Assembly (NCBI GenBank): GCA_964398655.1
Contig: CAYNNG010000011.1
Location: 1 to 53,160, forward strand
Direction of reading: 5' to 3'
DNA: 53,160 nucleotides
Origin: SFFI01 sp964398655
GTDB lineage: Bacteria; Bacillota; Clostridia; Saccharofermentanales; DTU023
Part shown: positions 41,448 through 48,844 of the stretch, piece by piece
Position numbering within the stretch: position 1 is the stretch's first letter
Layout: every line of letters begins with the position of its first letter
Notes under the pieces: model-generated
The model's database searches: none
What the model saw: only the letters and a program-made list of their open reading frames with translations
Told to the model about the DNA's origin: nothing
Position numbers and translations under genes: made by a program

Positions 41448-42533
41448 ATGAAGATCTTAGCCATTAATCCCGGATCTACCTCTACCAAGATCGCTCTTTA
41501 TGAAGATGAAAACCTGGTTTGGAAGGAAAGTATTGAGCACAGCCTCACGGAGCTGGCGGCCTATTCCGACATCTACGCCCAGTACCCCATGCGGATCCAG
41601 CTCATCACCGAGGCCATGGCCAAGAATGACACTAAACTAGAAGACCTGGCCTGTGTAGTAGGCCGCGGCGGCCCGGCCATGCCCTTCCAAGCAGGCGCTT
41701 ACAGGTTGAACGCGGACCTGGTCCACGTCCTGGCTGACCATCCTAAAAATAGCCATATTGCCCTGCTGGGCGGGATCTTGGCCTACAATCTCGCGCAAGA
41801 AACCGGCATTCCTGCCTTCATTTACGATGCCGTCTCCACGGATGAATTTGAAGATGTGGCCCGCTTTTCCGGCCTCAAATCCATAGAGCGGATCTCCGCC
41901 GGCCACTATCTCAACATGCGGGCGGCTGCCCGCAAGGTCGCAGCCGATTTGGGCACCACCGTCTATGACCTCAACCTAATCATCGCCCACCTGGGCGGGG
42001 GGCTCACCATTTCCATTATGCGCAAGGGCCGGATTGTCGACCTCATCTCCGATGACGAGGGCCCCTTCTCTCCCGAGCGTACGGGCGGCCTGCCCTTACG
42101 CCAGGTCGTGGATATGTGCTACAGCGGTATGGACAAGGAAAGTGTGAAAAAGCAATTGCGCGGCCACGGCGGCCTGGTCTCCTACCTAGGAGTCACCGAC
42201 CTGCGCAAGGTGGAGTATTGGATCGACCAGGGCCAGGAATACCCCAAGCAGGTATTTGACGCCATGGCCTACCAAATCGCTAACTTCGTCAGCTACCTGG
42301 CTCCCGTGGTTTCCGGCGACCTGCAGGGCATCATCTTTACCGGCGGCATGGCCTACTCCGACCGGCTCATGGCTGCCCTCAGAGCCAAGGTCTCCTTCCT
42401 GGCCCCCGTCTATGTCGTACCCGGCGAAAACGAGCTCAAAGCCCTGGCCCTCGGCGCCCTACGGGTCATGCGCGGCGAAGAAGAAGCCCATGTCTATACA
42501 GCAGAGGAGCCACAGGAGGAGCCGCAGGGCTAG
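41448..42533 (+). CDS. buk: Butyrate kinase (acyl kinase)
   Basis: 361 residues of the ASKHA fold: 'ILAINPGSTSTKIALYEDE', 'VVGRGGPAMPFQAGAYRLN', 'LGGILAYNLAQETGIPAFIY', 'SAGHYLNMRAAARKVA', 'IIAHLGGGLTISIMRKGRIV', and the late ATP motif 'GIIFTGGMAYSDRL'. It converts acyl phosphate plus ADP to acid plus ATP and completes the energy-conserving pathway begun by IorAB and Ptb. It is divergent from ptb. The C-terminus is slightly extended and acidic (YTAEEPQEEPQG). Confidence 0.94.
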   Translation: MKILAINPGSTSTKIALYEDENLVWKESIEHSLTELAAYSDIYAQYPMRIQLITEAMAKNDTKLEDLACVVGRGGPAMPFQAGAYRLNADLVHVLADHPKNSHIALLGGILAYNLAQETGIPAFIYDAVSTDEFEDVARFSGLKSIERISAGHYLNMRAAARKVAADLGTTVYDLNLIIAHLGGGLTISIMRKGRIVDLISDDEGPFSPERTGGLPLRQVVDMCYSGMDKESVKKQLRGHGGLVSYLGVTDLRKVEYWIDQGQEYPKQVFDAMAYQIANFVSYLAPVVSGDLQGIIFTGGMAYSDRLMAALRAKVSFLAPVYVVPGENELKALALGALRVMRGEEEAHVYTAEEPQEEPQG

Positions 42534-42629
42534 GCTTCGCGCCCTATCCGGCTGAGAGCCCGAGTCACGACGCACAAAACCCAAGAAATCCCCGCACAGG
42601 GCTTCTGCCGCAAGCTTCAGTCGCGATTA

Positions 42630-42656
42630 TTAGCACTCTTCTTATTTGAGTGCTAA
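42630..42656. promoter_or_regulatory. CIRCE element (HrcA operator)
   Basis: TTAGCACTC, nine bases, GAGTGCTAA: a perfect match to the CIRCE consensus. It lies 144 bp before the hsp20 gene. HrcA repression relieved by heat is expected. A TATACT possible -10 sits at 42707-42712 downstream of it. Confidence 0.95.
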
Positions 42657-42800
42657 TAGTTAACATTTCCGTCATACTCTGCCCAATTACCATCATAAAG
42701 CCTTTCTATACTAGGTTCAGTTGAAGAGCCAAGGCCTCCAGTAAGGCCCGCGCCGAGACTGATTTACATAGATAAACTCACGATATAGGAGGACAATGAT

Positions 42801-43235
42801 ATGAGCAGATATGGACTAACACCCTTTGAGGCAAGGAGCTTAGACTTCTTCAATGATTTCTTCAATTTGGAAGACCGCGCCGCTCAGGAAAACCCCTTCA
42901 GCAAGCTGCACGTCGACCTGGAAGAACAAGATGACAAGTATGTATTAACCGCTGACCTGCCTGGCTTCACCAAAGACGACATCAGCATCGAGTTAGATGG
43001 TGACATGTTGACCATTGAGGCCCATAAGGACGATATGAAAGAAGAAAATGGCAAGAACTACATCTACAAAGAACGCCGCTCCGGCTCTTTTGCCAGACGC
43101 TTTGACGTCTCCGGCATTCGCGCAGATGCCATCGAAGGCGCCTTCAAGAATGGTGTCCTAACCCTGGATCTTCCTAAGAAACAAGAAAACGTAAAAACCA
43201 CTCGCAAGATTGAACTCACCGGCGAAGACGAATAA
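42801..43235 (+). CDS. Small heat-shock protein, Hsp20/alpha-crystallin family
   Basis: 144 residues. The alpha-crystallin domain spans about 35-135: 'VDLEEQDDKYVLTADLPGFT', 'DISIELDGDMLTIEAHKDD', 'YKERRSGSFARRFDV', and the hallmark 'AFKNGVLTLDLPKK'. The G-V-L of the AxxxnGvL motif is present. It is an ATP-independent holdase. AGGAGG lies 8 nt before the ATG. The upstream CIRCE indicates HrcA control, less common for hsp20 than for groES or dnaK operons. Confidence 0.95.
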   Translation: MSRYGLTPFEARSLDFFNDFFNLEDRAAQENPFSKLHVDLEEQDDKYVLTADLPGFTKDDISIELDGDMLTIEAHKDDMKEENGKNYIYKERRSGSFARRFDVSGIRADAIEGAFKNGVLTLDLPKKQENVKTTRKIELTGEDE

Positions 43236-43386
43236 GCCTGTAGTGTTGAATAAGCCGACGCACAACACCTAACAGAGCTACATAATTCTCGCGCACAAGC
43301 GCGTTTACATATAAGCATTCACTCAAGCTATACACACAGTTAAGTGTATGCACACAACTAAGTGTATGCACAAAGTCTCCTAGTTT

Positions 43387-43418
43387 AAACAGCTCCCGCG
43401 GATTTGCGGGAGCTGTTT
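43387..43418 (+). terminator. Terminator of hsp20
   Basis: A perfect 13-bp stem (AAACAGCTCCCGC / GCGGGAGCTGTTT) with a six-base loop, then TACTTTTT. Just upstream, at 43333-43374, TAAGTGTATGCACA occurs twice in tandem. Confidence 0.9.
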
Positions 43419-43441
43419 TACTTTTTAAAGTTGCAGGATCT

Positions 43442-43640
43442 GGTGGGCTATTCCGGTGATATGGGATTTTGCCTACTCTTATAAGTCGTGCGAGGACTTG
43501 GAGAAACTTCTAGCGGTTGGCTATTCCGCTGATATGCGATATTGCCTACTCTTTTAAGCCATGCGCGGGTCTGAAAAAAACAGGCGGTGATGGGCAATTC
43601 AGCTGATATCGGGTTTTGCCTACGCTTTTAGAAGCTCTAG
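43442..43640 (-). repeat. Three tandem units (about 72 bp) of the dispersed GTAGGC repeat
   Basis: Cores at 43442-43477, 43515-43549 and about 43589-43624 read on the minus strand as GTAGGCAAAATCCC... or GTAGGCAATATCGC... and end ...CAGCGGAATAGCCAACC. The period is about 72 bp, the same as in the array at 47722-48150 but in the opposite orientation. No gene lies between hsp20 and the TauE-like gene (43236-43929). Confidence 0.75.
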
Positions 43641-43690
43641 AAGCTGAGGGAAGCCAAGAAATAGTGTGCACTTCAGCAAAAACGGCATCC

Positions 43691-43790
43691 NNNNNNNNNN
43701 NNNNNNNNNNNNNNNNNNNNNNNNNNNNNNNNNNNNNNNNNNNNNNNNNNNNNNNNNNNNNNNNNNNNNNNNNNNNNNNNNNNNNNNNNN
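43691..43790. other. Assembly gap (100 N), intergenic
   Basis: Flanks do not overlap. It lies between copies of the dispersed repeat, so more units may be missing. Confidence 0.9.
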
Positions 43791-43846
43791 CTCACAACAA
43801 TTTTTAAATCACCAAGGGCCCCGAGCTGAAGTAAAGAGGTAGACGA

Positions 43847-43882
43847 GGTTGGCAATTCGGTCGAAACCACATCCAGCCAACC
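43847..43882 (-). repeat. Single copy of the dispersed GTAGGC repeat
   Basis: GGTTGGC and GCCAACC form inverted ends. On the minus strand the second half reads TTTCGACCGAATTGCCAACC, close to copies at 48116 and 47944. Confidence 0.65.
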
Positions 43883-43929
43883 CTTGCAGGTCCTAGCCCA
43901 ACCTCAACCCGCCCCCTAGTCCCGCTAGC

Positions 43930-44844
43930 CTAGGCCAGTAAGTCAGAGATCACTTTAATGAAAAGCAGGATGAGGACCACCACGATCAGCGGCCTAACAT
44001 ATTTTTGCCCATCTTTGATGACCAGGCCGGAGCCGAGATAGTGGCCCAGGAGACTGAAGGCCGCGCCCACCAGGCCCAGACGGTAGTAAATTAAATTAGT
44101 ACCCAAGAAAAAGATGAGGCTGCCGATATTGGAAGACAGGTTGATTGCCTTGGTCGTGGCGGCTGCCCGTCGGACATCGATCTGGGCGACTTGGGTTAGG
44201 AGGAGGATCAGGAAGGTGCCTGTACCTGGCCCGTAAAATCCGTCATAGGTGCCCACGCTCAGGGCGGAGGCGGCGGCGATGAAAAATTGCTTTTTGCTTA
44301 GCCCAGCAAAGAAAACAGGAGCAGCTGGCCAGGTCTGCTCTCTATCAAGAGCCGGTGCTGGTTCGCGATGAGAAACAGAAGTTGGATCAGGATAAGCAGC
44401 CAGATCAGAAGCTAGATCGCTAGCAGGGGCAGAGCCAGCGCTCTGCTCAACCTTCTCCCCTCGCTGCTTCACCTCCGCACTTTTCCGCCGCACATGGTCG
44501 CTGTAAAAAGAGATGGCCGCCACGATTGGCAGGATAATCAGCATGAGATATTGGAAATAGCGTTCGGGGATCTGCACCGCTAGACTGGAGCCCAGGTGGG
44601 CGCCGCTCAGGGCTAAAACAATATAGATAAAAGCATCCTTATGCATGTAGCCCTGGGAGAAGAAACGGGCGGTGGAGGCGGTGGTACCGATGGAGGAGGA
44701 AAACTTGTTGGTGGCCAGGGCCATGTGAGGGGGCAGACCAGCCAGCAAGAAGGCGGGCAAGGAGATAAGTCCGCCGCCTCCCGCGATAGAGTCCATAAAG
44801 CCGGAGCAAAATAGCAGGATAGCTACAATCACATATTTTAGCAT
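43930..44844 (-). CDS. TauE/SafE-family (sulfite exporter-like) membrane permease
   Basis: 304 residues from ATG 44844 (MLKYVIVAILLFCSG), which has AGGGGG at 7 nt; Met codons further upstream lack a site. About eight membrane spans in two repeats. Family marks are 'FMDSIAGGGGLISLPAFLLA', 'ALATNKFSSSIGTTAST', and in the second repeat 'GTYDGFYGPGTGTFLILLLT' with 'AAATTKAINLSSNIGSLIFF'. A central hydrophilic loop (about 60 residues, Ala/Ser/Pro/Asp-rich) splits the repeats. It moves sulfur-containing or organic anions; specificity is unknown. Confidence 0.9.
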   Translation of the reverse strand: MLKYVIVAILLFCSGFMDSIAGGGGLISLPAFLLAGLPPHMALATNKFSSSIGTTASTARFFSQGYMHKDAFIYIVLALSGAHLGSSLAVQIPERYFQYLMLIILPIVAAISFYSDHVRRKSAEVKQRGEKVEQSAGSAPASDLASDLAAYPDPTSVSHREPAPALDREQTWPAAPVFFAGLSKKQFFIAAASALSVGTYDGFYGPGTGTFLILLLTQVAQIDVRRAAATTKAINLSSNIGSLIFFLGTNLIYYRLGLVGAAFSLLGHYLGSGLVIKDGQKYVRPLIVVVLILLFIKVISDLLA

Positions 44845-45068
44845 GAACATACCCCCTGGCCGGCGCGCTTCAAGGCGGGCATCCTCCTTAAAGACTACCT
44901 TGAAAACTACTAAGCCTAGTCGCTTACTAGAGTAGCTTATCAGAGCTCCTGGCCGGCACAAAGATTTCGCTCTTCAGTTTAACCCAAATATCCCTGCCCT
45001 GCCTGGCAAGCTCCCAACCTGTCCTGGCAAATTCGTCGTCAAAACCTCCGTCCAAAGTGGTAAGCGAT

Positions 45069-45097
45069 TTGACATCCACTAGATGGAGTAGAATAAT
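45069..45097 (+). promoter_or_regulatory. Promoter of the riboswitch-nrdDG transcript
   Basis: TTGACA (45069-45074), 17-bp spacer, AATAAT (45092-45097). The start of transcription would be near 45104, just before the riboswitch. The region 44845-45068 upstream holds only a short minus-strand ORF without recognisable similarity. Confidence 0.75.
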
Positions 45098-45127
45098 CCC
45101 AAGCATAACACTATATCTTGTGCTTTT

Positions 45128-45290
45128 GAGCTGCCGAGAGGCTAATGAGGAAGCAGGTGCAAGTCCTGCGCGGTCCCGCCGCTGTAACACTCATCAAAGC
45201 CTGCATAACCACTAGCGTACGTATAGACCTGACTATGCCGACCGCTGGGAAGGGCAGGTGGGGAGTGAAGCCAGAAGACTCGGCTCAGAG
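45128..45290 (+). promoter_or_regulatory. Cobalamin riboswitch
   Basis: The conserved core is visible: AGGTGCAAGTCCTGCGCGGT (45154-45173), then CCCGCCGCTGTAA (45174-45186), and the 3' box AAGCCAGAAGACTCGG. P1 is closed by GAGC-CCGAG (45128-45138) with CTCGGCTC (45279-45286). These match the adenosylcobalamin riboswitch family. Downstream, CTCTC (about 45359-45363) can pair with GAGAG in the nrdD ribosome site (45376-45385), suggesting translational control, so nrdDG would be off when B12 is plentiful. Confidence 0.9.
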
Positions 45291-45391
45291 GTACCCGTGC
45301 CACGGAGGATGGCAAGAGCGGGTTAGGGCTTCTCAGGCAGGTTGAAGCACTATCTCTGCTCTCTTTCGCAATACTGGAGGAGAGTATTTTT

Positions 45392-47120
45392 ATGTCACAA
45401 ACCCACAGCAACACCCAGCAAAGTACAGTCGCCGAAAACCTGGCTGCCGAAAACACGACCGTTGAAAACATGGTTGTAGAAAACTTGTCTGCCAAAAACG
45501 CGGTGACCGAGCGCCTGTCTCAGACCGTAACGTTAGACGAAGAGCGGNNNNNNNNNNNNNNNNNNNNNNNNNNNNNNNNNNNNNNNNNNNNNNNNNNNNN
45601 NNNNNNNNNNNNNNNNNNNNNNNNNNNNNNNNNNNNNNNNNNNNNNNGAAGAGCGGTCAGAGCTCGCCCAGGCTGACTACACCGCAGTTTTGGCCGGCTG
45701 CGCCAAGGCCTCTGACAAGCTGAAACCCCTCTATCAGCAGGTAGGCGACCGGGTCCGCCGCGATACCTACCAGGCCATGCAGGCCTTGATCCACAATCTA
45801 AACACCATGAACTCCCGCGCCGGTGCCCAGGTACCCTTCTCTTCCCTCAACTATGGTACCTGCACCAGCCCCGCCGCCCGGCTGGTCATGGAGCAGTTGC
45901 TGCAAGCCACCTGGGATGGCCTGGGTCGGCAGGAGACCGCCATCTTCCCCGTGCAAATTTTCAAGGTCAAGGAGGGGATCAACACCCAGCCGGGAGACCC
46001 CAACTATGACCTCTTCCAACTGGCTATCAAAGTATCCGCCAAACGGCTCTTTCCCAATTTCTCCTTTTTGGATGCCCCCTTCAACCTGCAGTATTACCGG
46101 GAGGGCGACCCCAACAGCGAGGTTGCCTATATGGGCTGCCGTACCCGGGTCATGGGCAATGTATTCGATCCCTCCAAAGAAGTGACCAAGGGTCGGGGTA
46201 ATCTGTCTTTCACCTCTATCAATCTGCCCCGCCTGGGTATTGAAGCCCGCGGTTCTAAGGAGCGCTTCTTTGAAAGTCTGGACGCCACCATGGACTTGGT
46301 CTTCCGCCAGCTGCGCCAGCGTTTTGAGATCCAAAAACGCAAGCATCTGGCCAATTTCCCCTTCCTCATGGGAGAGCACCTCTGGCTAGGTTCCGAGGAT
46401 CTCAGACCGGAAGACGACCTCGAGCGAGTCCTCCGCCATGGCACCTTGTCAGTAGGCTTTATCGGCCTGGCTGAGTGCCTCGTGGCCTTAACCGGCCAGC
46501 ACCACGGGGCCAGCCGAGAAGCCCAAGCCTTGGGTTTAGAAATTATCGGGCACATGCGCGGCCGCTGTGACCAAAGGTCCCAAGCCGAGCTGCTTAACTA
46601 CACCCTACTGGCTACCCCCGCAGAAGGCCTGTCAGGCCGTTTTCTCCGCCTAGACCGGGAGCGTTACGGGATCCTGCCTGGGATCACCAGCCACGATTTC
46701 TACACCAACTCCTTCCATATACCCGTCTACTTCCCTATCTCAGCCGCGGAAAAGATCCACCTGGAGGCCCCCTACCACGCTCTGACCAACGCCGGCCATA
46801 TTTCCTATGTGGAGTTGGATGGCGACCCCTTAAATAACCTGGCCGCTTTTGAGAAACTAATTTTGACCATGAAAGACGAGGGCATCGGCTACGGGTCAAT
46901 CAACCACCCCGTCGACCGCGACCCCGTGTGCGGCTATACCGGCATCATCAACGATGTTTGCCCAGGCTGCGGCCGGCGAGAGACAGACGGCGGACCCAAG
47001 TTCCAGCGCATACGCCGGATTACCGGTTACCTAGTGGGCACCCTGGACCGCTTCAACGACGCCAAACGCCACGAGGTGGAAGAAAGAGTCAAGCATGGCT
47101 TAGGTGGTACTTATGCTTAA
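45392..47120 (+). CDS. nrdD: Anaerobic (class III) ribonucleoside-triphosphate reductase, N-terminally short, crosses a gap
   Basis: The ATG at 45392 follows GGAGGAG. The first 52 residues are a repetitive AEN/VEN-rich leader, not an ATP cone. Merging the 9-bp flanks of the gap (GAAGAGCGG, offset 109 bp) joins frames to give about 539 residues. The body is typical: 'HNLNTMNSRAGAQVPFSSLN', 'GDPNYDLFQLAIKVSAKRLF', 'EVAYMGCRTRVMGNV', 'GRGNLSFTSINLPRLGIEA', 'TPAEGLSGRFLRLDRE', 'NSFHIPVYFPIS', a zinc site 'DPVCGY...CPGCGRRE', and the glycyl-radical motif 'RRITGYLVGT'. Relatives are about 700 residues, so the ATP cone and first barrel strands are not visible here. Confidence 0.88.
45548..45647. other. 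Assembly gap (100 N) in nrdD
   Basis: Flanks share GAAGAGCGG (45539-45547, 45648-45656). Collapsing them restores one frame, but a longer missing segment in frame cannot be excluded given the short protein. Confidence 0.85.
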
Positions 47121-47688
47121 GCGGCCTGGGGCTGCTGGGGCTATCGAGGTTGCTCCCAATGTGGAGGCCGGCAGGATCCGCCTGGCCGGCTGGCAGGCGG
47201 ATTCTGCCGTTGATGGTCCCGGTCTGCGTTTCGTGGTCTTCGCCCAAGGCTGCCCCCACCGCTGCCCCGGCTGTCACAATCCCGAGACCCACTTGCCGCT
47301 TGGAGGTAAGGTTTTAAATGTGGGGCAAGTTTTTCAACTATACCAACAAAGCACCGGTCAGCAGGGCATCACCCTCTCCGGGGGCGAACCCTTCGCCCAG
47401 GCCGGCCCTTTCGCCCTCCTCGCCGCCCAAGTCAAAAGTTCCGGCGGCGACGTCATCTGCTACACAGGCTATGTCTGGGAACAACTAAAAGCTTGGGCCG
47501 AAACTCAGGAGGATATCGCCCACCTGCTCCAGGAGGTCGATCTTCTAATCGACGGCCCCTTTATTTTGGCCCAGCAGACGTTGACCCTCCCCTTCCGGGG
47601 CAGCCGTAACCAGCGCCTCATCCCCTTGAGCCCTGGAGGAGAAGAGCTAGTTGCGGAAATTGCCCGCTGCGAAGGCCGCGTTGTTTGA
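47113..47688 (+). CDS. nrdG: Anaerobic ribonucleotide reductase activating protein (radical SAM)
   Basis: 191 residues from ATG 47113, preceded by TTAGGTGG; a GTG at 47104 is possible. It overlaps the nrdD stop by 8 bp. The radical-SAM cluster motif CPHRCPGC follows 'DGPGLRFVVFAQG', then 'QGITLSGGEPFAQAGPFALL', 'DVICYTGYVWEQLK' and 'VDLLIDGPFI'. It reduces SAM at a [4Fe-4S] cluster to install the glycyl radical on NrdD. It shares the riboswitch-controlled transcript. Confidence 0.94.
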   Translation: MLKRPGAAGAIEVAPNVEAGRIRLAGWQADSAVDGPGLRFVVFAQGCPHRCPGCHNPETHLPLGGKVLNVGQVFQLYQQSTGQQGITLSGGEPFAQAGPFALLAAQVKSSGGDVICYTGYVWEQLKAWAETQEDIAHLLQEVDLLIDGPFILAQQTLTLPFRGSRNQRLIPLSPGGEELVAEIARCEGRVV

Positions 47689-47721
47689 TGACACTCGCAA
47701 GCTAAATATATTATCCATGAA

Positions 47722-48150
47722 GAGTAGGCTATCCGGTGTTTAGGCCAGATAGCCTAACTTTATTGGGATCCCCTAAGTCCTTAAAATTTTAAGATGGTTG
47801 GGAAAATGTAGTTTCGGCCGAAGTGCCTACTCAATTCTGGCCCTCCCAAACCCTTGGGATTCAGGAAAGAGTAGGCAAAATGCCTGTTCCTCTGAAATGC
47901 CTACTCTTTTTGGGCCCTCTAAAGCTCTTGGGACTCACGAAAGTGTAGGCAAAATGCTCTTTCAGCGGAACTGCCAACCTGGCAAAATCCGCTTCCACGC
48001 GAATTGCCTACACTTTTCTGGCCTCAGACACCTTGAAGATTGTAGGCAATTAGCCGTTTCAGCCAGATTGCCTACTTTTTATGGATCCGCCCCAACTTGT
48101 GCAGACTGAAAAATAGTAGGCAGAATGCCGTTTCAGCGGAATCGCCAACC
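47722..48150 (+). repeat. Six-unit array of the dispersed GTAGGC repeat
   Basis: 34-35-bp cores start at about 47722, 47797, 47870, 47944, 48042 and 48116. A typical core reads GTAGGCAAAATGC then TCTTTCAGCGGAACTGCCAACC-like sequence. Core starts are about 73-75 bp apart, except 98 where an extra half-core is nested in the third unit (47985-48012). Ends are inverted (GTAGGC / GCCTAC or GCCAAC). The first core (TAGGCTATC / GATAGCCTA stem) also sits where the nrdDG terminator is expected. Spacers between cores share GGCCCTC and CTTGGGA. No ORF is present. Confidence 0.8.
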
Positions 48151-48155
48151 CTCAA

Positions 48156-48500
48156 CTAAGCTTTCCCTATTCTTACTTAGATGACAGCATTTTAGGTTCA
48201 TTCCGCGGCGCAATCGCAGAAACTTTCGTTTTGCAAAACTTAGTTGCTCAAGGTCTTAAAGCCTACTACTGGAATCCCAACCAAAATGCTGAACTAGATT
48301 TTGTCTACCAAGATGCCCAGGGACAGATTGTCGGCGTTGAGGTAAAAGCAGGAAATGGCAAGAGTTTCAAGAGCCTGCGCCGCTTTATAGATACTTATGA
48401 TGTTCGAGGGCTCAGAATTTCTCAGAAAAATTCTGGTCAGGAAGGCCGCATTCAAACGATTCCTCTTTATGCCTGCCATTGTTTGGGCCATCAGCTGTAA
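48156..48500 (+). pseudogene. 5'-truncated DUF4143-type ATPase gene fragment
   Basis: The frame is open from the edge of the repeat array without a good start codon. It encodes 'SYLDDSILGSFRGAIAETFV', 'LQNLVAQGLKAYYW', 'NAELDFVYQD', 'GVEVKAGNGKSFKSLRRFID', the C-terminal PD-(D/E)xK-like DUF4143 end of AAA ATPases (ELDF...EVKA). The N-terminal AAA domain, normally about 300 residues, is gone. The homology starts within about 15 bp of the last repeat core, so the array marks the truncation point. Confidence 0.8.
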
Positions 48501-48844
48501 ACATAACCTACAACCACTGGTTGATCTCTCATACAACAGACCGTCTTGGTCTCCCGCCGGGATAAGATGCTATAGTGCTGGGGAGGTGTTCGCCGCTTAG
48601 GGAGGCAGCACAGGTCAAATGGCCAGATGGCGCATTCCCTTGGGCAGACAACAGACATCAAGCTGCAGATAGCAGACAGCAGATAACAAGCGAACANNNN
48701 NNNNNNNNNNNNNNNNNNNNNNNNNNNNNNNNNNNNNNNNNNNNNNNNNNNNNNNNNNNNNNNNNNNNNNNNNNNNNNNNNNNNNNNNNNNNNNNNACAA
48801 CAGACGGCAAGCTGCAGATAACGCAGATGTCAGAGGAGATGAAG
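48501..48844. other. Leader region of the ABC exporter pair with CAGATA repeats and an assembly gap
   Basis: TTGGTC (48546-48551) and TATAGT (48571-48576) could form a promoter with a 19-bp spacer. Downstream are AGCAGATAACAGAC-like repeats: ACAACAGACATCAAGCTGCA at 48648 and ACAACAGACGGCAAGCTGCA at 48797 flank the 100-N gap (48697-48796). No protein is credible in this stretch, although a frame stays open through it. Confidence 0.5.

Noticed and set aside
44927..45190. Minus-strand ORF overlapping the riboswitch (contains a DVKSLTTLDGGFDDEFARTG stretch)
   Set aside because: No ribosome site, overlaps the promoter and riboswitch, no family recognised; probably chance or an old remnant.
46860..47060. 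Missing zinc ligand in NrdD (single Cys in DPVCGY)
   Set aside because: The same DPVCGY form may be normal for this clostridial NrdD clade; without an alignment I do not claim a defect.
47722..48150. CRISPR array with about 36-bp repeats and about 38-bp spacers
   Set aside because: Period looks right, but repeats differ at many positions, spacers resemble one another, and a half-unit is nested; no cas genes in the window.
48575..48844. Extended N-terminus of the first ABC exporter subunit through the gap
   Set aside because: It would translate repeats and N; a GAGGAG site six bases before ATG 48845 gives a normal start.
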